Both the position numbers and the translations under genes were made by a program. 64,000 nt of DNA from Paenibacillus_E allorhizoplanae (lineage in GTDB: Bacteria > Bacillota > Bacilli > Paenibacillales > NBRC-103111), in the NCBI RefSeq assembly GCF_927798215.1, contig NZ_CAKMMW010000014.1:130388-194387 (forward strand), read 5' to 3'. Positions 50,943-59,215 of the stretch are shown piece by piece. The stretch's first letter is position 1; each line of letters opens with the position of its first letter. The notes under the pieces are model-generated. The model saw only the letters and a program-made list of their open reading frames with translations, did no database searches and was not told the origin of the DNA.

Positions 50943-51113
50943 TTATCCGCCGTGTCCATGCCCTTCCGCAGCGTGCCCACCATGATGATTCTGGTTCTTC
51001 ACTTTCTTAGATCCAGACAACGGCTCCTGATTGCCACCCGCGTTGTTTCGGTTTTTTACATTGCCATTATTAATGAGATTGTCGCCTGCGGAATAGTTCT
51101 TAGGTTTAGACAT
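50943..51113 (-). CDS. sspP: Small acid-soluble spore protein, SspP-like
   Basis: 56 residues from ATG 51113 (AGAGGATG about 9 bases upstream). The central QEPLSGSKKVKNQNHH matches the core of Bacillus SspP as I remember it (PEPLSGSKKVKNRNH). The N-terminus is Asn-rich and the tail is His/Gly-rich (HGGHAAEGHGHGG), unlike SspP. SspP is a minor spore-core protein made late in the forespore. The symbol is given on motif likeness. Confidence 0.72.
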   Translation of the reverse strand: MSKPKNYSAGDNLINNGNVKNRNNAGGNQEPLSGSKKVKNQNHHGGHAAEGHGHGG

Positions 51114-51131
51114 AGCTCTTCATCCTCTCTT

Positions 51132-51287
51132 TTACGAGTTTGTTCCTTCATGATTTAGAGCATCCTGATGCCGATGGTCATTGACCTTCTGCTGGATCTG
51201 CTGCGCATTATGCGCACCCACTGGATCGGCATCCAGATCTTTGGCCACATTTTGCAAATTTTTATCCGGACTCTTTTGCTTCGTCAT
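51132..51287 (-). CDS. Small hydrophilic protein, unknown
   Basis: 51 residues from ATG 51287 (AAGGAGGACACCGTG before it, an excellent ribosome-binding site). Very hydrophilic, rich in Gln, Asn, Asp and Lys (AHNAQQIQQKVNDHRHQDAL), no Cys, no membrane segment. Size, composition and position directly before the SspP-like gene suggest a spore-core protein, but I do not recognise the family. Confidence 0.6.
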   Translation of the reverse strand: MTKQKSPDKNLQNVAKDLDADPVGAHNAQQIQQKVNDHRHQDALNHEGTNS

Positions 51288-51307
51288 CACGGTGTCCTCC
51301 TTCTTAC

Positions 51308-51655
51308 TTAAACGTTGGTGACCTTCTGCAAGGCCTGTGCACATTCATGAATATGACGCACATAATCATCGATTAGCGACTGTACAACATCGCTGCGTTC
51401 GTCAATATGCGTCGTTCCCTGCTGTACATCCGTTAGCTCAACCTTCACTTCTCTGGCATCCACATACGTCACTTTAAAATCAAACGAATACCCGGTATGC
51501 CCCGCCGTCATAATGTGCACGCGGATCGCATCCGCATCACCTTCATCTGCCCATACCCTTGTTTGATCGGCAGGCTGCAGGACCGTGGGCATGACGTTCA
51601 TCCACTCTTTCACGATTTCAGCTTGATTCACGCTAGGCTTATCTGATTTGCTCAT
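51308..51655 (-). CDS. Conserved hypothetical protein
   Basis: 115 residues from ATG 51655 (GGAGGTGTTACCT upstream). Soluble, acidic, with a beta-rich middle (YSFDFKVTYVDAREVKVELTD) and a helical C-terminus. Not recognised. It is the first of a three-gene minus-strand run (115, 51 and 56 residues) with gaps of 20 and 18 bases, so they are probably one transcript. Confidence 0.62.
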   Translation of the reverse strand: MSKSDKPSVNQAEIVKEWMNVMPTVLQPADQTRVWADEGDADAIRVHIMTAGHTGYSFDFKVTYVDAREVKVELTDVQQGTTHIDERSDVVQSLIDDYVRHIHECAQALQKVTNV

Positions 51656-51708
51656 AGGTAACACCTCCACATGATTAAAATGCGGAAGCCGCACGTGTTT
51701 TATCCATG

Positions 51709-51761
51709 TAAAAAAACACCTACTCCCCAGCACGAATCAGATTCGTGCCGAGAGGTAAGTG
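51709..51761 (-). terminator. Long terminator after the SLH surface-protein gene
   Basis: Minus-strand stem CACtTACCTCTCgGCACGAAT pairs across a 3-base loop with ATTCGTGCtGGGGAGTAgGTG, then seven T. About 20 pairs, one of the strongest terminators in the window. Confidence 0.93.
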
Positions 51762-51775
51762 CTAATTGCATCATC

Positions 51776-54700
51776 TTATTTCACAATTTGCTGGTGGAGC
51801 ATACCCAGCATCTTCACTGCTTCTTCACGCGAAGCAAAGTCCTTCGACGCAAATGTATTTCCGGATTTCCCGGAAATAATACCAGCCTGCTGCATCGCTC
51901 TCGCCGCGTCTACGGCGAAGGCAGGAATCTCTGCACCATCTGCGAAAGGTGCAGCGCTCACCACTTGCGGCAAACTAAACTTCTGAAGCGCAGCGAACCT
52001 CGCGATCATCGTGACCATTTGCTCACGCGAGATGTTAGCAGCAGGTGCGAATACACCCTCGCTTACACCGCTTGTAAGGCCGTTCTCAGCTGCCCATTGG
52101 ACAGACTGGGCATAATAGCTGTCCGCCTTCACATCGCGGAAAATAGACGATTTGTAGGCGCTAAGGTTCACGCCAGCCATGCGAGCCAGCATCAAGGTGA
52201 AATCTGCACGACTGATTTGGGCATTTGGGGAGAACTGGCCTTCTGCTGTTCCATTGATAATATTGCGAGCCGCTAGGTACGTGATATAGCTCTTAGCAAA
52301 GCTTGCTGACGTATCACCGAACGCAACGGGTGTATAACCAACCGCATACTGCGAGAAGTGACTTACTTTGAATACCAGCGTGCCTGTAACCGCGTCGTAG
52401 TAGCTGTTCGAGACTTTGACGAGCTCGCCATTATCAGCAATGTAAAAGGCTATAATGGCATTCGTATCTTCATTGGCCGTCGGTTTATACGGTACTTGAA
52501 CCTCAACTGAACCTCCGTTGAAGGTGGAAACCGTTTTGCCTCCTGCTGTGATGGTGAAATCGAAAACAGGGCGGTCGCCAATAGCCGCTTTAACCGCATC
52601 ACTATCTTTTGCTGTCATATGTTCGGTAACCGCAGTTAAATCCGCTTTAGCGATGGACAGAGATACTTCACCCGTCGTCGCAGTAGAGGTGATGGCAGCC
52701 AGCACATTTTTATCCAATGTGACCGAGCCAATACCTAAGTCTAACTTGACTGCTGCAGTGGAGCTATCGGCAACCTTAACGAGTGATTCCGCAGGCAATT
52801 TAATGACCGCTTCTTTCGAAGTAGCATCTACAGTTGCTTTAATTTCAAGAATAGATGATTTCCCCGCTGATTCGGTCATCTGTTTCAAAGCATCCGTTAC
52901 TTGCGCAAGCGTAAGGTTAGCCGTTGAGGTACCTTTGCTATCTTTGATAGTTGGGCTCGTAATCGTGGTTGTGTCTCCAATGGTTGTTGGTTGGCTAGGT
53001 TGTGTTGTTCCCGCTCCTGGACCGGAGGAAGATGTGCCGGAAGAAGATACCGTTATCGGTACTTCCGCTGTCGCATATCCATCAGGGCTTATAGCTGTAA
53101 TTACCGCGGTACCCGTATCCACGGCTGACACTTGACCTTCTGAACTCACCGTTGCAACTGCTGTATTTGAAGATTTCCAAGTAATCGTACCTGCACCAAC
53201 AGCATCTCCTGCAGCCGTCGTCACTGTTGCTGTGACCTTGCTTGCAGCTTCTCCCTTGGTAACAGAAAGTGCGGACCTACCTACACTAATCCGTTGCACA
53301 TTGAGCTGATAGACAGCAACCGTTCCTCCCACCTCATTAGCAACTAGAAGCAGTGGATTCCCATTCGGGCTAATCGCGGCAGGTATGAGATCGATTCCCT
53401 CTGGCCCCGTATCTGTATTCAGATTGTCCTTCGGTGTAAAAACACGTGAATTGGTATAATTCACGAACTTCGCATTCACTGGATCCGATACGTCATAGGT
53501 CATAATACCTCCGACACGCTCGAGTCCCACGAAAGCAAGTGTTTTACTTCCCACTTTCCCTACTTTAACATCTTCGGGCTCTGGCCCTTTCTTCGAGCTG
53601 CGATCATCTAAAGCTGTTTTACTATTACTCGTGTTGAAATTGTTAGGAACGCGCTGTGCAGTCACTTTCTCAAATTCATTCCCACTGTCATAGACTTGAG
53701 CCATCGTGTTCGCTTGCCAGATTGAGAAAGAACGTCCGCCATAAAGATAAATACTATTCGACCCCATATCACTAGCTACTTCTACGCCGTCGTAAGTCGT
53801 CTTACCGGCCAAGAATTGAGCTGCAGGTGAATTAGGTGCCAAGTTGCCTTTCATCGCGCCAATCGTGCTTCCATTGAGTCTCACACCTGGCCACTCTGTG
53901 ACATCTCCCTCATTAGCAGAGAATACATAAGGAATGCCATTGATCGTTTGACTTGCAATCCCATCTGGCATGTACATCCCATAGAATGGGACATTTTCAA
54001 ACTTAATCGCATTGTCCTTTACGAGATCCAAGGCATTACGCGCAAGGCTCAAATCCTTCAGTCCTAGCCCTTTAATCGAGATAACAGCTTTCGTTGCTAA
54101 ATCAATCGTTCCAATCGCGTTATTTTCTTGGAAGGATACATAGGCTTTGCTATTGTCTTCCGAAAGTGCGATATACTCAGGTTCCAAATCAAAAATTGCA
54201 TCTTCCTTCTTGCCTTCACCTGTAATCTGTACGGGGTTAGAAGCACCACGAATATGAACGTTATTATCGATGACCGAAGGATCGGCAAATCTTAATTGTG
54301 TCACGCTATCCATCATCGTATCAACGATGGTTATACTTCCCTCTGGATCTGTACCAGCAGTACGAGGCTCACCTTCATTCGCAGTTAAAATATATCTGCC
54401 ATCCGTTGTGGATTTAATCATATCAGGCTGAACACCTGCGTCGTACGTTTTCATTACGTTGCCATCATAATCCAGAACGACGATTTTACCAGCTTTTTTG
54501 GAATCTAACTCTTGCACAGATACGGATACTTTCTTGGTGGTCGTATTCACATCCACACTTGTCAGGTCACCATATAGGAAGACGTTATTTTCAACTAAAT
54601 CTTTGACTTTAATCGTTTTCTCTTTAACTAGGCCTTGCACAAGATCTAAACGAACGATATCTAAACTAGGTGGATTCCCGGATCCATTAACCAGATAGAA

Positions 54701-55897
54701 CTTATTGTTATCTTTGTTGTATTTAACAATCTCAGCGACACCGCCGTTACTATTCGTAATCCCTACTTTAAAATCAGTAAGCTTCGTGATACTCAACGTA
54801 TCTTTGAATAGGTTAGAAGCGGGTTCTACCTTTATCGTCAAATTACGGCCATATTGTGTTAACAAACTATCCGTCACTTTTATGTATACGTTAGATGTAA
54901 CTACTTCCGTCGGCTTACCGTACACTTCACCAGTGACTGTATTAATGGCTAATCCGGCAGGTAATCCTGAAGCTGTGAACGTAAACGGAGCTCTCCCTCC
55001 GTACACATTCATGAATACCGAGTAAGCTTCTTGCTCATAAGCTGTAGGAAAGGTTTCATTCGAATAGCCAAGAACGGACGCATTATTATCCCATTGCCCG
55101 AATGTCCCATATTTAGGTCCTTTGACTGCCAATTCCTGCGTAGTCGAATCCGCAATCCCGAACTGACCAAAATCCTGCTTGTTATTATCCGTATCTGTTA
55201 ATGTCTTACGACGTACGGATATCTTCTTGGAAGTACCTTCGGAAGATCCTCTCGGATAATCAAATTCAAAACCATCAATGTCCGTTTGAATATCTATATT
55301 GTCGCCATCATTACTTCCTGAACCTATCATATCTACATAACCATTAGGCTTAGGCACATTAGCAAAAGGGTTTTTATTGGCGACATCCAACTTCGTCTGA
55401 TTACTCATCAAAACAACTTTCAACCCTTTGTTATTGATAGAACGGGTACTCCATACTTGGTCATAGGTATTTGTGAGATTGAGTTTAGGTGCCGTTGCGC
55501 CTGTCGCCTTTCCAAGAATAAGGAAGGAGGACTTCGCTTTAATCGTGCCGACAAGGTCTAATTTATCCCAATCTCCAGTTGGCCCCATTAGATCAGATGA
55601 TCCACGATCCGCATATTGCAAAGACCAGCCTGTTAGGCTGATATCACTGCTCGTTGGGTTGTACAACTCTATAAATCCATGGGAAGACGCTGTATTTCCT
55701 GTGTCGTTTTTCAAGCCGCCGCCATAGACCTGATTAATGAACACATGTGGTACCGTGACATCGTAAGTACCATTCACCTGATACGGCGTTCCTGGTGTTA
55801 TCGCTACAGCGCTTGCTGGAGTGGCTATTGCTAAAGAACTTATCGTGACTGCCACGGATAAAAGTACCGAGACTACCTTCGTTCCAACCTTCTTCAC
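51776..55897 (-). CDS. Very large SLH-anchored surface protein (LTD, choice-of-anchor I, Ig-like domains)
   Basis: 1373 residues from GTG 55897, chosen because a canonical signal peptide follows (KKVGTKVVSVLLSVAVTISS, cleavage near TPASA); ATG 55936 is possible but adds an acidic N-terminus. Domains in order: lamin-tail-like domain (about 50-180, FIELYNPTSSDISLTGWSLQ), a choice-of-anchor I type beta-propeller region (about 400-880, LEPEYIALSEDNSKAYVSFQ), a BIG2-like Ig domain (TWKSSNTAVATVSSEGQVSA), a mixed region, and three SLH domains in the last 190 residues. It is exported and held on the secondary cell-wall polymer. The enzymatic role, if any, is unknown; phosphatase or phytase-like activity is sometimes suggested for the propeller class. 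Confidence 0.85.
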   Translation of the reverse strand: MKKVGTKVVSVLLSVAVTISSLAIATPASAVAITPGTPYQVNGTYDVTVPHVFINQVYGGGLKNDTGNTASSHGFIELYNPTSSDISLTGWSLQYADRGSSDLMGPTGDWDKLDLVGTIKAKSSFLILGKATGATAPKLNLTNTYDQVWSTRSINNKGLKVVLMSNQTKLDVANKNPFANVPKPNGYVDMIGSGSNDGDNIDIQTDIDGFEFDYPRGSSEGTSKKISVRRKTLTDTDNNKQDFGQFGIADSTTQELAVKGPKYGTFGQWDNNASVLGYSNETFPTAYEQEAYSVFMNVYGGRAPFTFTASGLPAGLAINTVTGEVYGKPTEVVTSNVYIKVTDSLLTQYGRNLTIKVEPASNLFKDTLSITKLTDFKVGITNSNGGVAEIVKYNKDNNKFYLVNGSGNPPSLDIVRLDLVQGLVKEKTIKVKDLVENNVFLYGDLTSVDVNTTTKKVSVSVQELDSKKAGKIVVLDYDGNVMKTYDAGVQPDMIKSTTDGRYILTANEGEPRTAGTDPEGSITIVDTMMDSVTQLRFADPSVIDNNVHIRGASNPVQITGEGKKEDAIFDLEPEYIALSEDNSKAYVSFQENNAIGTIDLATKAVISIKGLGLKDLSLARNALDLVKDNAIKFENVPFYGMYMPDGIASQTINGIPYVFSANEGDVTEWPGVRLNGSTIGAMKGNLAPNSPAAQFLAGKTTYDGVEVASDMGSNSIYLYGGRSFSIWQANTMAQVYDSGNEFEKVTAQRVPNNFNTSNSKTALDDRSSKKGPEPEDVKVGKVGSKTLAFVGLERVGGIMTYDVSDPVNAKFVNYTNSRVFTPKDNLNTDTGPEGIDLIPAAISPNGNPLLLVANEVGGTVAVYQLNVQRISVGRSALSVTKGEAASKVTATVTTAAGDAVGAGTITWKSSNTAVATVSSEGQVSAVDTGTAVITAISPDGYATAEVPITVSSSGTSSSGPGAGTTQPSQPTTIGDTTTITSPTIKDSKGTSTANLTLAQVTDALKQMTESAGKSSILEIKATVDATSKEAVIKLPAESLVKVADSSTAAVKLDLGIGSVTLDKNVLAAITSTATTGEVSLSIAKADLTAVTEHMTAKDSDAVKAAIGDRPVFDFTITAGGKTVSTFNGGSVEVQVPYKPTANEDTNAIIAFYIADNGELVKVSNSYYDAVTGTLVFKVSHFSQYAVGYTPVAFGDTSASFAKSYITYLAARNIINGTAEGQFSPNAQISRADFTLMLARMAGVNLSAYKSSIFRDVKADSYYAQSVQWAAENGLTSGVSEGVFAPAANISREQMVTMIARFAALQKFSLPQVVSAAPFADGAEIPAFAVDAARAMQQAGIISGKSGNTFASKDFASREEAVKMLGMLHQQIVK

Positions 55898-56030
55898 AGG
55901 GTTTTCACTCTCCTCATATTGGATGATCTCGTCCATTATAAGAAAAGCTCCAGCTACTAAATACCCACTTTTCGTTAAAATATGATGTAGATTTTGTAAA
56001 GCTCTCTCCCTCAATGTCATGTATATGAAA

Positions 56031-56068
56031 AACAAAAAAAGCCACACGATTTCAAGAATCGCATGACT
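56031..56068 (-). terminator. Terminator after tRNA-Ser
   Basis: Minus-strand 12-pair stem between AGTCATGCGATT and AATCGTGTGGCT with wobbles, followed by seven T, 26 bases after the tRNA. Confidence 0.88.
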
Positions 56069-56093
56069 TTTTGGTTGGGTATTACCTTGGCTA

Positions 56094-56180
56094 CGGAGAG
56101 GGTGGGATTCGAACCCACGGAGACCTTGCGACCTCGGCGGTTTTCAAGACCGCTGCCTTAAACCACTCGACCACCTCTCC
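56094..56180 (-). tRNA. tRNA-Ser (anticodon TGA)
   Basis: 87 bases with the long variable arm of a class II tRNA (CGAGGTCGCAAGGTCTCCG). Acceptor GGAGAGG/CCTCTCC, anticodon loop CTTGAAA (TGA, reading UCA), and T-arm GTTCGAATC are complete. CCA is not encoded. It lies just downstream of serS, as in other Bacilli. Confidence 0.95.
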
Positions 56181-56186
56181 ACGATA

Positions 56187-56209
56187 GGCGTCTCCGATTA
56201 AGGAGACGA
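56187..56209 (-). other. Hairpin in the tRNA-Ser leader
   Basis: CGTCTCC-ttaatc-GGAGACG between the tRNA promoter and the tRNA 5' end, without a T-run. It could guide 5' processing. Confidence 0.4.
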
Positions 56210-56230
56210 CCTTGTGCAGTGACAAAAAGC

Positions 56231-56260
56231 ATTGTAGCACATAATCATCACTCGATGCAA
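56231..56260 (-). promoter_or_regulatory. Promoter of tRNA-Ser
   Basis: Minus-strand TTGCAT-18-TACAAT, immediately after the serS stop and about 50 bases before the tRNA. Both boxes fit SigA. Confidence 0.65.
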
Positions 56261-56263
56261 GTG

Positions 56264-57544
56264 CTATTTTTTCGTGATGACTTTAACGTTGTTCATGTAA
56301 GGAACAAGTACGTCTGGAACGATAATCGAACCATCCGCTTGCTGGTAATTTTCAAGAATCGCAGCCACTGTTCGACCCAGCGCTAAGCCTGATCCATTCA
56401 GTGTATGCACGAACTCGGGCTTCGCCTTCGCATCGCGGCGGAAGCGAATATTCGCTCTGCGCGCTTGGAAGTCTTCGAAATTGGAGCAGCTGGAGATCTC
56501 GCGGTATGCGCCACTGTTAGGCAGCCATACTTCTAGATCATACGTTTTCGCTGATGTGAAGCCAATATCGCCTGTGCAGAGTGACAGTACACGGTAAGGC
56601 AGCTTCAATAGCTGTAGAACGCGCTCAGCATGCCCTGTAAGCTTCTCCAACTCCTCGTAGGAGTCTTCGGGCTTAACAAGCTTAACAAGCTCAATTTTGT
56701 TGAATTGGTGCTGTCTGATTAAGCCTCGTGTATCACGACCTGCGGATCCAGCTTCCGAACGGAAACAAGCACTGAACGCCACGAAATTAACCGGCAGCTG
56801 TTCATTCGTTAGAATATCTTCGCGGTGATAATTCGTGACGGGTACTTCCGCCGTTGGAATTAAGAAATATTCCGAATTCTCCAGCTTGAACACATCTTCC
56901 TCAAACTTCGGAAGCTGGCCTGTACCTGTCAGACTATCACGGTTGACGATATATGGAGGCAGCATTTCTTCATAGCCATGCTCATCGCTGTGCAAGTCCA
57001 TCATGAAGTTGATCAATGCGCGCTCTAGGCGAGCTCCAAGCCCTTTGTAGAACACGAAACGCGAACCTGTTACCTTCGCCGCCGCCTCGAAATCCAGAAT
57101 GCCTAGGTCCTGCGCGACTTCCCAATGTGGCTTCACTTCGAAATCGAACGAAGGAATGTCGCCAATTCGGCGTACTTCCACGTTCTCTTCCTCCGTACGG
57201 CCCACAGGAACGCTGGTATGCGGCATATTCGGAATGGAGAGTAGAACTTGTTGTAAAGACTCGTCCAATACACGGATCTCGTCATCAAGCTCTTTAATGC
57301 GGTCTCCGACCACTTTCATTTCTTGAATCAGCTCATCCGCGTTTTCACCGGATCTCTTACGTCCCGCTACCTCTTGGGAAACGGTATTACGACGGTTTTT
57401 CAGCTGTTCCGTTTCTTGCAGCAGCTCTCTGCGTTTCACATCTAATGCTGTGAAACCATTAAGCTCCTCGATCTGCTTGCCGCGGTTTTGCATGGCAGCT
57501 TGTACAGCTGCTAAATCACTTCGAAGTAACTTTACATCAAACAA
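56264..57544 (-). CDS. serS: Seryl-tRNA synthetase
   Basis: Charges tRNA-Ser. 426 residues from TTG 57544, with GGAGG 7 bases upstream (reading frame extends further, but the N-terminus LFDVKLLRSDLAAVQ is where the family begins). An N-terminal tRNA-binding coiled coil (about 25-105) is followed by class II motifs: FRSEAGSAGRDTRGLIRQHQ (motif 2) and NGSGLALGRTVAAILENYQ (motif 3). No serine T-box leader was found in the 33-base gap after pdxT. Confidence 0.97.
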   Translation of the reverse strand: MFDVKLLRSDLAAVQAAMQNRGKQIEELNGFTALDVKRRELLQETEQLKNRRNTVSQEVAGRKRSGENADELIQEMKVVGDRIKELDDEIRVLDESLQQVLLSIPNMPHTSVPVGRTEEENVEVRRIGDIPSFDFEVKPHWEVAQDLGILDFEAAAKVTGSRFVFYKGLGARLERALINFMMDLHSDEHGYEEMLPPYIVNRDSLTGTGQLPKFEEDVFKLENSEYFLIPTAEVPVTNYHREDILTNEQLPVNFVAFSACFRSEAGSAGRDTRGLIRQHQFNKIELVKLVKPEDSYEELEKLTGHAERVLQLLKLPYRVLSLCTGDIGFTSAKTYDLEVWLPNSGAYREISSCSNFEDFQARRANIRFRRDAKAKPEFVHTLNGSGLALGRTVAAILENYQQADGSIIVPDVLVPYMNNVKVITKK

Positions 57545-57585
57545 GGAGATTCCTCCGTTAGCGCAAAATGGTTTGTATATGGAAG

Positions 57586-57626
57586 CAAGCACCCATACCG
57601 GCAATCCGGTTAACTCGGGGTGCTTG
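57586..57626 (-). other. Hairpin between pdxT and serS
   Basis: CAAGCACCC...GGGTGCTTG with inner CCGG-attg-CCGG, in the pdxT-serS gap and start region, with no T-run. It may moderate read-through or protect the pdxT mRNA end. Confidence 0.4.
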
Positions 57627-57636
57627 AACCATTTGG

Positions 57637-58215
57637 TTATGCTTGGCTTTGCTTTACCATGTCTAAGAAATAACTGTGCAAACGGAAATCATCCGTCAGC
57701 TCTGGGTGAAAAGACGCCGCAAGGAGATGTCCTTGCCGCGCAGCTACGATCTGGCCGTCATACGTGGCCAGTACATCCACATCCGGTCCCACTTTCTCAA
57801 TGAGTGGGGCCCGAATGAACACCGCGCGAACGTTCTCGTCAATACCTTTGATCGGCAAGTCCGTCTCAAAGCTTTCGCGTTGACGACCGAACGCGTTGCG
57901 AGCCACCGTAATATCCATCAGCTCGAGATGAGCTTCCGGTTGTCCGGTGATCTCTTTCGCGATGACAATCAACCCCGCGCAGGTGCCGAACACCGGCTTG
58001 CCTGCCGCGGAGAACTCACGCAACGCATCGATGAAGCCAAACGTGCGCATAAGCTTACCAATCGTCGTGCTCTCTCCGCCAGGGAGAATAATGCCATCTA
58101 GCTCAGCAAGTTGCTCGGTGCGTTTAACAACGACACCTTCGGCTCCCGCCCTTTCAATACCACGTATATGCTCTGCTACCGCGCCTTGCAGTGCGAGAAC
58201 CCCAATCTTCGTCAT
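57637..58215 (-). CDS. pdxT: Glutaminase subunit of pyridoxal 5'-phosphate synthase
   Basis: Supplies ammonia to PdxS. 192 residues with the complete glutaminase triad: Cys79 in GTCAGLIVIAKE, His170 and Glu172 in HPELTDDFRLHSYF. The N-terminal LPGGESTTIGKLM forms the oxyanion region. The ATG overlaps the pdxS stop by one base. Confidence 0.97.
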   Translation of the reverse strand: MTKIGVLALQGAVAEHIRGIERAGAEGVVVKRTEQLAELDGIILPGGESTTIGKLMRTFGFIDALREFSAAGKPVFGTCAGLIVIAKEITGQPEAHLELMDITVARNAFGRQRESFETDLPIKGIDENVRAVFIRAPLIEKVGPDVDVLATYDGQIVAARQGHLLAASFHPELTDDFRLHSYFLDMVKQSQA

Positions 58216-59096
58216 TACCAGCCGCGCTCCTGCATACGCTCGGAAGCTTGAAGCTTGGAAATTTCGATTCCCTTCATAGGGGCACCTAGGTTTTTGGAAA
58301 TTTCAGCAATCAATTTGAAGTCTGTGTAATGCGTTACAGCTTCAACGATCGCTTTCGCGAATTTCTCTGGGTTATCGGATTTGAAAATACCGGATCCAAC
58401 GAATACTCCATCAGAACCAAGGTGCATCATAAGCGCTGCATCAGCAGGTGTGGATACACCGCCAGCTGCGAAGTTAACGACAGGTAATTTACCAGTTTGG
58501 TGAACTTGCAGAAGCAACTCGTAAGGCGCGCCAAGTGTTTTCGCTTCGAACATCAACTCGTCCAAAGACATGCTTTGAACTTTGCGAATTTGACCTTGAA
58601 TCGTACGCATGTGACGAACAGCTTCTACGATGTTACCAGTTCCTGGCTCACCCTTCGTACGAAGCATGGATGCACCTTCACCGATACGACGTAAAGCTTC
58701 GCCAAGATCACGACAACCACATACGAAAGGCACTGTGAAATCACGCTTGTTGATGTGGAATACTTCATCCGCAGGAGTAAGTACTTCACTCTCATCGATA
58801 TAGTCAACGCCTAGGGATTCAAGAATTTTCGCTTCAACGAAGTGTCCAATTCTTGCTTTCGCCATGACTGGAATGGATACAACTTTCATAACATCTTCAA
58901 CAATTGTTGGATCCGCCATGCGGGACACGCCACCAGCTGCACGAATGTCAGCAGGTACGCGCTCAAGCGCCATAACAGCGGACGCGCCAGCTGCTTCTGC
59001 GATTTTAGCTTGCTCGGCGTTCATAACGTCCATGATGACGCCGCCTTTTTGCATTTCGGCCATACCAGTTTTAACGCGGGAAGTTCCAGTTTCCAT
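58215..59096 (-). CDS. pdxS: Pyridoxal 5'-phosphate synthase lyase subunit
   Basis: Makes PLP from ribose-5-phosphate, glyceraldehyde-3-phosphate and ammonia. 293 residues. The Schiff-base Lys80 is in VMAKARIGHFVEAK and the second Lys in DESEVLTPADEVFHINKRDF lies near 148. Ribosome-binding site AGGAGG. One of the most conserved proteins in the window. Confidence 0.97.
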   Translation of the reverse strand: METGTSRVKTGMAEMQKGGVIMDVMNAEQAKIAEAAGASAVMALERVPADIRAAGGVSRMADPTIVEDVMKVVSIPVMAKARIGHFVEAKILESLGVDYIDESEVLTPADEVFHINKRDFTVPFVCGCRDLGEALRRIGEGASMLRTKGEPGTGNIVEAVRHMRTIQGQIRKVQSMSLDELMFEAKTLGAPYELLLQVHQTGKLPVVNFAAGGVSTPADAALMMHLGSDGVFVGSGIFKSDNPEKFAKAIVEAVTHYTDFKLIAEISKNLGAPMKGIEISKLQASERMQERGW

Positions 59097-59215
59097 TCTT
59101 TATTTCCTCCTATAGCTTCTATGCAATTTCGGTGTAGTTCCCTACACGATTCGATATAAACTTCTAAACAACAATTTTACATGAAGGAGGGGTAATATAC
59201 AACCCATTTTCTGGC

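Noticed and set aside
57545..57636. Serine T-box leader before serS
   Set aside because: The gap after pdxT is only 33 bases to the open frame and lacks the T-box AGGGTGGNACCGCG sequence; only a simple hairpin is present.
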